In this document: positions 1 through 8,215 of the stretch, piece by piece | Layout: every line of letters starts with the position of its first letter | Numbering within the stretch: the first letter of the stretch is position 1 | Assembly: GCA_030428785.1 (NCBI GenBank) | Contig: JAUIEF010000010.1 | Location: forward strand, 1-60,063 | Length of the DNA: 60,063 bases | Direction: 5' to 3' | From: a bacterium | GTDB lineage: Bacteria; Planctomycetota; B15-G4 | Notes under the pieces: model-generated | Databases searched by the model: none | What the model saw: only the letters and a program-made list of their open reading frames with translations | Told to the model about the DNA's origin: nothing | Position numbers and translations under genes: made by a program

Positions 1-2
1 CA

Positions 3-773
3 TGGCATCCCACCGGGCCGCTCGCCGCCTGGTGGGATGCCATGCTCCGCCTCCTGCCCGGCTGGCCGTTGCTCGTGCTCCTGGGCCTCGCCGTCGCCGT
101 CGTGCCCCGCTGGCGCGGCCCCGCGCGCGGCCCCCTGGGCGCCGGCGGCCTCCTCGCCCTGCTCCTCCTGCCGCCGCTCGTCCACGGCGCGCTCTTCCCG
201 CAGGGGCTCCTCGTCCACACCTACTGGCTCTTCGGGCTGCCCGCCGGGCTGGGCGCCGCCGGCGCGCTCGCCCTGCGGCCGCTGGGGCGGAGGCTCCCCG
301 CGGCCCTCGCCGGCGCCGCCGCCGTCGCGTCGCTGACCCTCGTCCCGACCGACCGCCTGCTCCCCGACGAGCCCTCCGAGATCCCCGCCCTCGTCGGCGG
401 GCTCCTCGCCGAGGTCACCGCGCCCGGCGAGCTCGTCCTCACGAACTACGACGTGAACCCGCTCCTCGCCGACGCCGAGGGCGACGCCTACGTGAGCCGC
501 CTCCTCGAGGTGACCTGGGCGAGCGACCGGCGCGTCCGCGGCATCGGCTCCCCGGCCGTGACGACGCCCGACGAGCCGCACGCCGACCTCGTCGCGCTGC
601 TCGCGGCCCTCGAGCGCTGCCCCGACGCGCGCTGGTTCCTCCTGCTGCCCGAGCCGCTCGTGACCGCGACGCCGTCCGACGCGCTGCGCGCCGCCCTCGA
701 GGACCGCGCCTCCGCGCCCCCGACCCGCGTCTACGAGCAGCCGCCCGTCTGGCTCTTCCGCCTCGGGCCCTGA
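3..773 (+). CDS. C-terminal part of a polytopic membrane protein (glycosyltransferase-like), 5' end outside window
   Basis: The reading frame is open from the first bases of the window, so the true start lies upstream; an ATG at 42 would give 243 residues. The visible part begins with a Trp-rich stretch, then three or four strongly hydrophobic Leu/Ala/Val/Gly helices in the first 120 or so residues, followed by a soluble C-terminal domain of about 130 residues with alternating beta/alpha character. This layout, membrane bundle then soluble tail, is common in GT39/PMT-like lipid-linked sugar transferases, but no catalytic motif is in view because that part is missing. The family call is therefore an inference. 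It ends with TGA, 172 bases before gdhA. Confidence 0.5.
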   Translation, partial: WHPTGPLAAWWDAMLRLLPGWPLLVLLGLAVAVVPRWRGPARGPLGAGGLLALLLLPPLVHGALFPQGLLVHTYWLFGLPAGLGAAGALALRPLGRRLPAALAGAAAVASLTLVPTDRLLPDEPSEIPALVGGLLAEVTAPGELVLTNYDVNPLLADAEGDAYVSRLLEVTWASDRRVRGIGSPAVTTPDEPHADLVALLAALERCPDARWFLLLPEPLVTATPSDALRAALEDRASAPPTRVYEQPPVWLFRLGP

Positions 774-834
774 GGGCCCGCCGCGTCGCCGGCCGGCCGC
801 CCGAAAAGCGGACCGCTCGGACTCGACATCGACC

Positions 835-867
835 GGGGAGAGGGCATCATGAGCGCCTCCCTCTCCC
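835..867 (+). promoter_or_regulatory. Hairpin in the gdhA leader that covers a Shine-Dalgarno sequence
   Basis: GGGAGAGGG (836-844) is perfectly complementary to CCCTCTCCC (859-867), a 9-bp stem with a 14-base loop. The left arm is also the best Shine-Dalgarno-like sequence in the interval, and the ATG at 849 sits in the loop. The structure could hide the ribosome site of the short frame 849-959. The pairing is seen directly; the regulatory role is inference. Confidence 0.4.
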
Positions 868-959
868 GTCCCCCGAACGTCCCCCAGGACAGCCGCCCCG
901 GCGCGCGCGCACGGCGCCGCCGACCCGGGCGCGCGAGACCCCGACATGAGCGCGAGTGA
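849..959 (+). CDS. Possible 36-residue leader peptide overlapping the start of gdhA
   Basis: A short frame starts at ATG 849, four bases after a GGGGAGAGGG purine tract, and ends at TGA 957-959. It overlaps the gdhA start at 946 by 14 bases in a different frame. The product is Arg/Pro-rich and has no recognisable domain. The ribosome site is stronger than anything in front of gdhA itself, so translational coupling is possible. It could equally be a chance frame in GC-rich DNA; it is listed because of the strong ribosome site and the hairpin. Confidence 0.22.
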   Translation: MSASLSRPPNVPQDSRPGARARRRRPGRARPRHERE

Positions 960-2232
960 CACCGCCGTCCGCCCCGTCCGCGAGGCCCCCGAGCACAACC
1001 CCTTCGAGGCCATGCTCGCCCGCTTCGACGTCGCCGCCGACGTGCTCGGCCTCGACGACGGCATGAAGAAGATCCTCCAGACGCCCGAGCGCGAGCTGAA
1101 GGTCGCCCTCCCCGTGCGTCTCGACGACGGACGCCTCGCGGTCTACGACGGCTGGCGCGTCCAGCACAGCAGCGCCATGGGACCGTGCAAGGGCGGCATC
1201 CGCTACTCGCCCTACGTCGACGTCGACGAGGTGCGCGCGCTCGCCGCGTGGATGACCTGGAAGTGCGCCATCGTCAACGTGCCGTTCGGAGGCGCGAAGG
1301 GCGGCGTCCGCTGCAATGCGCGCGAGCTCTCCACCGCCGAGATCGAGCGCGTCACCCGCCGCTACACGAGCGCGATCATGGACATCATCGGTCCCGATCG
1401 CGACGTCCCCGCGCCGGACATGTACACGAACGAGCAGGTCATGGCGTGGATCATGGACACGTACTCCATGCACCGCCGCGGCACGCACACGGGCGTCGTC
1501 ACCGGCAAGCCGTGGGGCCTCGGCGGCTCCATGGGTCGCAAGGAGGCCACCGGCCGCGGCCTGCTCACCATGGTCCGCGAAGCCGCGCGCGTGAAGAAGC
1601 TCGACCTCGCCAAGGCGAACGTCGTCGTCCAGGGCTCCGGCAACGTCGGCGGCACCATCGCCAACCTGCTCCACGAGATCGGCGTGCGCGTCACCGCCAT
1701 CTCCGACATCGACAGCGCCGTCGTCAACGAGAAGGGCCTCGACATCCCGGCCGTCCTCGAGCACCTCGAGCAGCACCGCACCCTCGAGGGCTTCGCCGGC
1801 GGCACGCGCATCTCGAACGAGGAGCTCCTCACGCTGCCGTGCGAGATCCTCGTCCCCGCCGCGAGCGAGAACCAGATCACGAGCGCCAACGCCGCCAAGC
1901 TCAAGTGCCAGATCATCGTCGAGGGCGCCAACGGCCCCACGACCGCGAGCGCCGACTCGATCCTCGACGAGAACGACGTCTTCGTGATCCCCGACATCCT
2001 CGCCAACGCCGGAGGGGTCGTCGTGAGCTACTTCGAGTGGGTCCAGGACCGCATGGGCATCTTCTGGGAGGAGCGCGACGTGAACACGCGCCTCCACAAG
2101 ATCATGCAGAAGGCGTTCCGCCAGGTGCACCGGCGCACGAAGAAGGCGAAGGTCAACATGCGGACCGGCGCCTACATCGAGGGGATCGATCGCGTGTCGT
2201 ACTTCACCAGGATGCGCGGGTTGTATGCGTGA
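946..2232 (+). CDS. gdhA: Glu/Leu/Phe/Val family dehydrogenase, probably glutamate dehydrogenase
   Basis: This enzyme (428 residues, typical for hexameric GDH) catalyses reversible oxidative deamination of glutamate to 2-oxoglutarate with NAD(P). The N-terminal substrate domain has GPCKGGIRY (Lys82), the second conserved Lys at 106, the family signature PFGGAKGG with catalytic Lys118, and DVPAPDMYT around Asp158. The C-terminal Rossmann domain shows GSGNVG at 230-235. Cofactor preference cannot be read reliably. It is preceded by a hairpin and a possible leader peptide, and followed by an 820-base gene-free stretch, so it is probably monocistronic. Coding quality is high and the family call is secure; glutamate over leucine or phenylalanine as substrate rests on length and overall pattern. 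Confidence 0.92.
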   Translation: MSASDTAVRPVREAPEHNPFEAMLARFDVAADVLGLDDGMKKILQTPERELKVALPVRLDDGRLAVYDGWRVQHSSAMGPCKGGIRYSPYVDVDEVRALAAWMTWKCAIVNVPFGGAKGGVRCNARELSTAEIERVTRRYTSAIMDIIGPDRDVPAPDMYTNEQVMAWIMDTYSMHRRGTHTGVVTGKPWGLGGSMGRKEATGRGLLTMVREAARVKKLDLAKANVVVQGSGNVGGTIANLLHEIGVRVTAISDIDSAVVNEKGLDIPAVLEHLEQHRTLEGFAGGTRISNEELLTLPCEILVPAASENQITSANAAKLKCQIIVEGANGPTTASADSILDENDVFVIPDILANAGGVVVSYFEWVQDRMGIFWEERDVNTRLHKIMQKAFRQVHRRTKKAKVNMRTGAYIEGIDRVSYFTRMRGLYA

Positions 2233-2340
2233 CGCGGCGGTGCGTTGCGTGAGGAAGCGCTTCGGCTAGCAGCGGACCGCGGGCCGGGGCGTCGACGCAC
2301 GGGACGTGACGCCGGCGCCCCGGCCCGCGGCCGCTGAAGC

Positions 2341-2490
2341 CGCGTCGACGGGTTCTGCACATCGGACCGGGGCGGGAGCCGCGGCGGGCCACGGCGCCGA
2401 GGCGTCGACGGGGGCTGGGTCTCGGACCGGGGCGGGGGGCGCGGCGGGCCACGGCGCCGAGGCGTCCATCGGGTCTGGGACTCGCGCCGG
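2341..2490. repeat. 60-bp tandem repeat, about 2.5 copies
   Basis: Units begin at 2341, 2401 and 2461. The first two share most positions, including an identical second half that spans the run GCGGCGGGCCACGGCGCCGA; the third copy decays after about 30 bases. The period is a multiple of three, so any frame through it would repeat 20 residues, but no credible gene contains it. Confidence 0.75.
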
Positions 2491-2696
2491 GTCGCGGAAC
2501 GTCGCGAGCCCGGCGACGCGTGGTCGACGGAGGCCGGGCTTCGGGTCGGGACGCGCGCTTGCTCGAGCGGTCGGCGGAGTGGGGGGGCGCAAGAGCACCG
2601 TGACCGGGGCCGCGGGCTTCGCGGGCGGCGGCGGACACCGTCTCCGAGACCGCATCCGGATCCCGCGCGGGCTTCCGGGTCCGGGTGCCTGTTCGA

Positions 2697-2781
2697 GATC
2701 CGGCTTCCCGATCCGGCTTCCCGATTCCCGGTCGGGTTCCGGCTTCCTGATCCGGCTTCCCGATTCCGGGTCCCGCTTCCC
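2697..2781. repeat. 13-bp repeat array GATCCGGCTTCCC
   Basis: Perfect copies of GATCCGGCTTCCC lie at 2697-2709, 2710-2722 and 2749-2761. Degenerate copies (GATTCCC..., GTTCCGGCTTCCT, GATTCCGGGTCCCGCTTCCC) fill the gaps. Related GATCCGG words continue upstream to about 2650. No gene covers it convincingly. Confidence 0.7.
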
Positions 2782-3039
2782 GCTCCGACTTCCGGGCCCC
2801 GAGCCGGAAGCGGCCGCCGACGCGCCGCCGTCGCCGCCTCGCTCACGCTCCGGTCCCGTCCGCGACCGAACCCGGATCCGGACCCGCGTCCGAAGCCCGG
2901 CCCGAGTGCCCACCCCGTCGGCGACCGTCCGACTCCCGTCCCCGCCGGCTCCGTGACCCTCACGGAACCGTGAGCCTCGCGCGGACGCCCGCCGGAGGGA
3001 TTCCGGTCCGCACCCTCTTCCTTCTACGGGGCTTTCCGG

Positions 3040-3045
3040 TACCTT
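3040..3045 (+). promoter_or_regulatory. -10-like hexamer TACCTT before typA
   Basis: TACCTT lies 9 bases before the GTG start of typA, which would place transcription start within a few bases of the start codon (leaderless or nearly so). No clear -35 box is visible. Confidence 0.35.
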
Positions 3046-3054
3046 GCCGGGCTC

Positions 3055-4878
3055 GTGAACATCCGCAACATCGCCATCATCGCGCACGTCGACCACGGGA
3101 AGACCACCCTCGTCGACGCCCTCCTCGCCGACGCGGGCGTGTTCCGCGAGGGGGCGGAGCGCGTGGACTGCGTCCTCGACAGCAACGAGCTCGAGCGCGA
3201 GCGCGGCATCACCGTGCTCAGCAAGAACGTCGCGATCGTCCGGGGCGACCTCAAGATCAACGTGATCGACACGCCCGGCCACAGCGACTTCGGCGGCGAG
3301 GTCGAGCGCGTGCTGCGCATGGCGGACGGCGCGCTGCTGCTCGTCGACGCGTACGAGGGGCCCATGCCCCAGACGCGCTACGTGCTCACGAAGGCGCTCG
3401 AGGAGGGTCTGCGCGTCATCGTCGTCGTGAACAAGTGCGACCGCTCCGCCGCGCGACCGCACGCCGTCGTCGACGAGGTCTTCGACCTCTTCGGCGAGCT
3501 GGGCGCCGACGACGACCAGCTCGACTTCCCGGTGCTCTTCGCGTCAGGCCGCGACGGCTGGGTGCGTACGGAGCCCGACGGCCCCGAGACCGACACGACC
3601 TGCCTCTTCGAGATGGTGGAGCGCGAGGTCCCGCCGCCGCGCACGTCCGGCGACGGTGCGGCGCGCCTGCAGGTCTCGTCCATCGACCACAACGACTTCG
3701 TCGGCCGCATCGCGATCGGGCGCATCGACCGCGGCACCGTCCGTCGCGGCGCGTCGCTCACCGTGACGACGCCCGACGGCGCGCCGCGCGCCGGCAAGGT
3801 CGCCGACCTCATGGTCTTCGAGGGGCTCGGTCGCCGCTCCGTCGAGTCGGCCTCCGCCGGCGACATCGTCGCGGTCCAGGGCTACCCGGAGATCGCCATC
3901 GGCGAGACGCTCTGCGACCCGGTCGCCCTCGAGCCGCTGCCGCTCGTGAGCATCGACGAGCCGACGCTCACCATGGACTTCATGGTGAACGACTCGCCGT
4001 TCAACGGTCGCGAGGGCAAGCTCGTGACCGGCCGGCAGATCGGCGACCGCCTGCGCCGCGAGCTGCGCAGCAACGTCGCGCTGCGCGTCGAGGACCTCGG
4101 CAGCGAGTCGTCCTTCCGCGTGTCCGGTCGCGGCGTGCTGCACCTCGGCATCCTCGTCGAGACCATGCGTCGCGAGGGCTTCGAGCTCGCCGTGTCGCGC
4201 CCGCGCGTCATCGACAAGATGGTCGACGGCAAGCGCATGGAGCCCGTGGAGGAGCTCACCGTCGACGTGCCGGGCGACCTCTCCGGCCGCGTCATCGAGT
4301 GCGTCTGCAACCGCGGCGGCGAGCTCGAGGACGTCGACTCCGCGACGGCCATCGCGCGCCTGCGCTTCGTCATCCCGGCGCGCGGCCTCATCGGCCTGCG
4401 CTCGCGCCTGCTGACCCTCACGCAGGGCGAGGCGTCCATGCACCACCTCTTCCGCGGACACGAGCCGTTCAAGGGGCGCGTGCCGCGGCGCACGGCCGGC
4501 GTCATGGTGAGCACGCACTCGGGGCAGGTGTCGGCCTACGCGCTCGACGCGCTCCAGGACCGCGGCGACTTCTTCGTGAAGCCCGCCTCGCCCGTCTACG
4601 AGGGCATGGTCGTCGGCGAGCACTGCAAGTCGGGCGACATCGCCGTGAACGCCACGCGCGAGAAGAAGCTCACGAACATGCGCGCCTCGGGCTCCGACCG
4701 CGCGCTCAAGGTCGCGCCGCCCCGCGAGTTCGGGCTGGAGGACGCCCTCGAGTACATCGAGGAGGACGAGCTCGTCGAGGTGACGCCGCGCTCGATCCGC
4801 ATCCGCAAGCGGGTGCTCGACGCGCTGGTGCGCAAGCGGCAGGAGAAGGCCGCGGAGTCGAGCGCCCAGCCCACCTGA
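3055..4878 (+). CDS. typA: Ribosome-associated GTPase TypA/BipA
   Basis: TypA/BipA is an EF-G-like translational GTPase that binds the 70S ribosome and aids 50S maturation and stress adaptation. At 607 residues the length is normal. Starting from GTG 3055 the protein opens directly with the G domain: G1 AHVDHGKT at 10-17, switch region ERERGITV, G3 DTPGH, and G4 NKCD, where most homologues have NKID. Domains II, III, V and the BipA-specific C-terminal domain follow (GLIGLRS and the RTAGVMVSTHSG region are visible). The start is fixed by homology and by the -10-like TACCTT just upstream. It converges on the radical SAM gene at 4945. Confidence 0.95.
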   Translation: MNIRNIAIIAHVDHGKTTLVDALLADAGVFREGAERVDCVLDSNELERERGITVLSKNVAIVRGDLKINVIDTPGHSDFGGEVERVLRMADGALLLVDAYEGPMPQTRYVLTKALEEGLRVIVVVNKCDRSAARPHAVVDEVFDLFGELGADDDQLDFPVLFASGRDGWVRTEPDGPETDTTCLFEMVEREVPPPRTSGDGAARLQVSSIDHNDFVGRIAIGRIDRGTVRRGASLTVTTPDGAPRAGKVADLMVFEGLGRRSVESASAGDIVAVQGYPEIAIGETLCDPVALEPLPLVSIDEPTLTMDFMVNDSPFNGREGKLVTGRQIGDRLRRELRSNVALRVEDLGSESSFRVSGRGVLHLGILVETMRREGFELAVSRPRVIDKMVDGKRMEPVEELTVDVPGDLSGRVIECVCNRGGELEDVDSATAIARLRFVIPARGLIGLRSRLLTLTQGEASMHHLFRGHEPFKGRVPRRTAGVMVSTHSGQVSAYALDALQDRGDFFVKPASPVYEGMVVGEHCKSGDIAVNATREKKLTNMRASGSDRALKVAPPREFGLEDALEYIEEDELVEVTPRSIRIRKRVLDALVRKRQEKAAESSAQPT

Positions 4879-4898
4879 CGCGCGTCGCGGGACCGGAC

Positions 4899-4912
4899 GG
4901 TCGCCCCCGACC
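4899..4912. terminator. Small GC hairpin between convergent genes
   Basis: GGTCG-CCCC-CGACC forms a 5-bp stem with a 4-base loop between the typA stop and the radical SAM gene stop. There is no T-tract on either side, so it is only a weak bidirectional terminator candidate. Confidence 0.25.
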
Positions 4913-4944
4913 AGAGGTCGCCCCCTGTCAGGGACCGCCCGCTG

Positions 4945-6252
4945 TCAGAGGTCCCCGATCACGTGCTTGCTGCGTGAGTCCTTGCCCTCGACCCAGCGCT
5001 GACGCTGCGCGTCGAGATCCGGCTCGGTCTGGAGCAGGCGCTTCTCGAACTTCTTCGGGAGCTGGAAGCCGCGCTCGTAGAGGATGAACGGCATGTGCGG
5101 CTTGATGCACTTCGCGCAGGTGTACGTCTTGTCCATCTCCTCGCGCGGGACCCGGAAGTTCGCGTAGTTGCGCAGCTTCCGGTAGAGCTCGCCGTTCCAG
5201 AACTCGGCGAACTCCTGCCGCGTCTGGCCCGTGAACTTCGCGAGGTCGTGGCTCGGCTCGGTCGTGCCGTCGCAGCACGGCAGGATGCCCGCGTCCCAGT
5301 TGAAGAAGATCGAGCGGTAGAGCCAGGAGCAGGTGTTCACGTCCGCCTTGGGACGGTTCTTGTCGTCCGCGATGCGCTCGCCGCGCGCGACGGCCTGGTC
5401 CGCCTCGGAGATGTGCACGCCGGGGCTCGCGTCCACCGCGCCCTCGCCGCGGTTCGCGTCGGCGACCTCGTCGTCGCGCCGCGGCCGCCACTCCTCCTTG
5501 TGCTCCGGAGGGATGTTCGGGTTGATGAAGCGGATCATGTTCACGCCGATCTCCTTGGCCATCTCGCGGGCCTTGGGGATCTCGTGCTGGTTGTGGCTGA
5601 ACCGCAGGAACTGCCAGTCGACGAAGGGCAGCCGGCTGCCGAGACGCTTCTTCGCGTCGCAGATGGCCCGCATGTTCTCCTGCGTCTTGTGGAAGTCGCC
5701 GCCGACGTTGTACTTGTCGTACGTCTCGGGGCTCGCGCCGTGGCAGCTCACGATGAGGTGCTCGAGCCCGGACTGGACGAGCTTCTCGGCGTTCTCCTTC
5801 TTGAAGACGGAGAGGTTCGCGCTGATCGTCACGCCGATGTTCCGGTCGGCGGCGTAGCGGATCATCTCGTAGATGTCCGGGTACAGCACGGGCTCGCCGG
5901 AGCCGTACAGGTTCAGGCGCAGCGTCGTCGGCGCCATGATGTCGATGATGCGCTTGAAGCAGTCCAGGTGCATCTTCCCGAACCCGCGCCCGTCGTCGTC
6001 GATCTTGCTGCGGTCGCGGTCCAGGCAGAACGGGCACCGCTGGTTGCAGACGTTCGTCGACTCGATCTTGAGGACGTACGGGAAGCCGCCGACCTTCTCG
6101 CTCCCGCGGAAGCGGGCCCACTCGACGCGCGCCATGTTGACGAGCTTGCGCGGCGTCATGTGCCGGGTCGCCGTGTAGGCGTACCGGCTCAGGATCTTCA
6201 GGTTCGTGAGGGTGGGCCCGGTCGTGGCCAGGACGAAATTGAACAGCTTCAT
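4945..6252 (-). CDS. Radical SAM protein with SPASM-type C-terminal cysteines
   Basis: At 435 residues this is a radical SAM enzyme. The 4Fe-4S/SAM motif is CNQRCPFC (Cys69, Cys73, Cys76), followed by typical beta/alpha barrel elements (YGSGEPVLYPD, ISANLS, VSCHG). The C-terminal region carries further cysteines (CSWLYRS, ILPCCDG, CAKC) in SPASM/Twitch arrangement, expected to bind one or two auxiliary Fe-S clusters. Such enzymes modify peptides, proteins or small molecules; the substrate here is unknown. The start at 6252 (ATG, MKLFNF) was chosen because upstream sequence in the same frame is not coding-like. It lies 44 bases after the squalene-cyclase-like gene and is probably cotranscribed with it. 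Confidence 0.88.
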   Translation of the reverse strand: MKLFNFVLATTGPTLTNLKILSRYAYTATRHMTPRKLVNMARVEWARFRGSEKVGGFPYVLKIESTNVCNQRCPFCLDRDRSKIDDDGRGFGKMHLDCFKRIIDIMAPTTLRLNLYGSGEPVLYPDIYEMIRYAADRNIGVTISANLSVFKKENAEKLVQSGLEHLIVSCHGASPETYDKYNVGGDFHKTQENMRAICDAKKRLGSRLPFVDWQFLRFSHNQHEIPKAREMAKEIGVNMIRFINPNIPPEHKEEWRPRRDDEVADANRGEGAVDASPGVHISEADQAVARGERIADDKNRPKADVNTCSWLYRSIFFNWDAGILPCCDGTTEPSHDLAKFTGQTRQEFAEFWNGELYRKLRNYANFRVPREEMDKTYTCAKCIKPHMPFILYERGFQLPKKFEKRLLQTEPDLDAQRQRWVEGKDSRSKHVIGDL

Positions 6253-6296
6253 GGGTCTCGAAATGTACCGCAGGTGCAGGAGACCCACAAACCGGG

Positions 6297-8129
6297 TCAG
6301 CCGTCCTCGCCGGGTCCGGCGGCCGTGAGCGCGAGGACGGCGTAGGCCGTGCCGAGCGTCGGCGCGCCCTCGTACCAGCGCGGCGCGCGCTCGTTGAACC
6401 ACGACCCGTCGGTCCGCTGGGCGGCGAGCAGCGTGTCCTGCAACTCGCGGCGCCAGGGGATGGGGGTGCCGTCGTCGGCGGTCAGGGTCCCGTCGGGGAG
6501 GAGGCGGAGCGTCCGGGCCAGGGCCAGGTAGTAGTAGTAGAGGCCATCGGCGCCGGACGCCCGGTCGGTGAAGCCCGGGTTCCGGTCGAGGGTCCAGTGC
6601 GACGCGATCCAGCCGACCGCCGCGCGCACCCGCTCGTCGTCCGGGTCGACGCCCGCCAGCAGGTAGGACTTCGTGAGCGCGAAGGTCATCGAGCCGTAGG
6701 AGCGCGCGGTCCAGACGCCCTCCGCGACCTCGTCCTCGCCGGCGGGGCTGTTGCCCGGCATGTAGGTCGCGCCGCCGTCGTTCCCGGCCGTGAGCACGCC
6801 GCCGCCCGCCCGGTCCCAGGTCTCCGTGTTGACCTCCGCGAGGTTCTGGTTGCGCTCCAGGAAGACGAGCGCCTTGCGCACGAACGACGGGTCGTCGGGC
6901 AGGCCCGCCCGCGAGACCGCCTCGAGCGCCATCTGGGTGTTCGAGAGGTCGGGCCGCTCGTCGCCGCCGTAGCCGATGCCGCCGTAGTGGGGGTCGTCCG
7001 CGTCGTCGTAGCCGAGGTCCTCGTCGGCCTGTCGGGAGACGAGGAAGTCGCGGGCGCGGCGGATCGTCCCGGCGTCCTCGGGCCGGCCGCCGTCGAGCAG
7101 GGCCTCCACGGCCGCCGAGGTCGTGTAGACCGCGACCCCGTACTCCATGATCGCGCCGTCCGGGCGCTGCAGCGAGACGAGGTAGTCGAGGCCGGCCTCG
7201 ACCCAGTCGGGGCGCGCCACGCCGCGCTCGTCCGCGGCCGCGATCCCCGCCGAGAGGCACATCGCGGTGACCCCCGGCTCGGGACCGCTCCAGCCGGGGA
7301 GCTCCAACCCGAAGCGCCCGTCGACCTGGTGCGCCGCGAGGTAGCCCAGCGCGGCGTCGAGGGCGTCCGCGCGGCTCCGCGGCGCCGACACGAACCCGGC
7401 CCGCGTGTCGACCGGGTCCTGCGGGCCGACGTCCGGACGGGACAGCCCGTGCACGGCGACGACGAGCTCGAGGTCGTCGAGCAGCTCGTGGAGGTCGGCG
7501 CCCGGCGCGGGCCGCGGGAGCTCCGGCCACTCCGTCGGCTCGACACCCCGGAGGCGGGCGGCGCGCGCCCAGCTCACCCAGGCCGCGGCGTCCTCGACCG
7601 GCGGGGCGGGCACCTGGAACGGGTCGGCGGCCAGGAGCACGCGCGCCGCGGGGGACGCGTCGGCCTCCGGCGCGGCGGCGCCCGCGGGCGGCCAGGACGC
7701 GTCCTCCGGCAGCGTCGCGAGCAGCGCGTAGAGCGCGAGCTCGTCGCGCAGGGCGTCCGGCCGGGCGAGCAGGTCGGCCCGGGTCGCGTCCCGCGCCGCG
7801 CGCAGGGGGTGGGTCACGCAGCGGGCGAGCGCGAGGAGCTTCGCCGCCGCCTCCCGGGTGCTCCCGGGCTCCCAGCCCGCGACCTGCCCCGCCGCCCTCC
7901 GGAAGAAGGGGCCGTCGAGCTCCGTGTAGCGCCGCGGCGAGCGGCTCAGGAGGTCGAGCACCCGGCACGTGTCGAGCCGGCCGTCGCCGTAGCCGCCGTC
8001 CTCGTGCTGCAGGGGGCGCACGACGCGGATGATGCCGTCGGCGAGCCCCTTCGTGTCCTGGGCCGAGGCGCTGGAAGAGAGGACGAGCAGTCCGGCGACG
8101 AGGGCGCCGGCGAGGGCGGAGGGGCGCAT
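6297..8129 (-). CDS. Exported prenyltransferase/squalene-oxidase-repeat (alpha/alpha toroid) protein
   Basis: This 610-residue protein starts at ATG 8129, chosen because it yields a clean signal peptide (MRPSALAGALVAGLLVLSSS, cleavage near ASAQ). The mature part consists of repeated helical pairs with squalene-cyclase/prenyltransferase-type motifs: QHEDGGYGD near the start, QRPDGAIMEYG, GIGYGGDERPDLSNTQ, and near the C-terminus QRTDGSWFNERAPRW followed by TAYAVLAL. I find no DxDD-type catalytic motif of squalene-hopene cyclases, and the protein is exported, so it is probably not a terpene cyclase; a binding or structural role fits better. It lies between the HEAT-repeat gene and the radical SAM gene. 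Confidence 0.85.
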   Translation of the reverse strand: MRPSALAGALVAGLLVLSSSASAQDTKGLADGIIRVVRPLQHEDGGYGDGRLDTCRVLDLLSRSPRRYTELDGPFFRRAAGQVAGWEPGSTREAAAKLLALARCVTHPLRAARDATRADLLARPDALRDELALYALLATLPEDASWPPAGAAAPEADASPAARVLLAADPFQVPAPPVEDAAAWVSWARAARLRGVEPTEWPELPRPAPGADLHELLDDLELVVAVHGLSRPDVGPQDPVDTRAGFVSAPRSRADALDAALGYLAAHQVDGRFGLELPGWSGPEPGVTAMCLSAGIAAADERGVARPDWVEAGLDYLVSLQRPDGAIMEYGVAVYTTSAAVEALLDGGRPEDAGTIRRARDFLVSRQADEDLGYDDADDPHYGGIGYGGDERPDLSNTQMALEAVSRAGLPDDPSFVRKALVFLERNQNLAEVNTETWDRAGGGVLTAGNDGGATYMPGNSPAGEDEVAEGVWTARSYGSMTFALTKSYLLAGVDPDDERVRAAVGWIASHWTLDRNPGFTDRASGADGLYYYYLALARTLRLLPDGTLTADDGTPIPWRRELQDTLLAAQRTDGSWFNERAPRWYEGAPTLGTAYAVLALTAAGPGEDG

Positions 8130-8184
8130 GCGAAGGGGCTCCGGGCGGGGGCGGGCGCCACGGTACACCGGGCGCCGCGTCCCG

Positions 8185-8215
8185 GAGAACCGGCCGAGGG
8201 GGCCGGTCGGTTCTC
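8185..8215 (-). terminator. Hairpin at the stop codon of the HEAT-repeat gene
   Basis: Positions 8185-8195 pair with 8205-8215 in an 11-bp stem with one G-U pair and a 9-base loop. On the minus strand the hairpin begins inside the TGA of the HEAT gene and lies before the downstream gene. There is no T-tract. It could be a partial terminator or an mRNA-stabilising element. Confidence 0.4.

Larger units (their letters stand above)
2233..3039. other. Gene-poor, repeat-rich intergenic region
   Basis: About 800 bases between gdhA and typA contain no frame that looks coding. Frames open in several phases, as expected for DNA of this GC content, but they lack the near-exclusive G/C third positions of neighbouring genes and encode only Gly/Ala/Arg/Pro-rich low-complexity strings. 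The stretch holds a 60-bp tandem repeat (2341-2490) and a 13-bp repeat array (2697-2781). It ends in the typA promoter-like sequence. Confidence 0.6.

Noticed and set aside
2697..2781. CRISPR-like array
   Set aside because: Repeat units are 13 bp with adjacent or degenerate copies and no unique spacers of constant length; no cas genes in the window.
2306..2956. A plus-strand 216-codon frame across the repeats (Gly/Ala then Arg/Pro-rich)
   Set aside because: Third codon positions include many A and T, unlike all neighbouring genes; no ribosome site; the sequence is simply the repeats translated.
2266..3462. A minus-strand frame across the same region running into typA
   Set aside because: It is antisense to the conserved G domain of typA and low-complexity elsewhere.
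6297..8129. Squalene-hopene cyclase (hopanoid synthesis)
   Set aside because: The protein has a Sec signal peptide, I see no DxDD motif, and there are no other hopanoid genes nearby.
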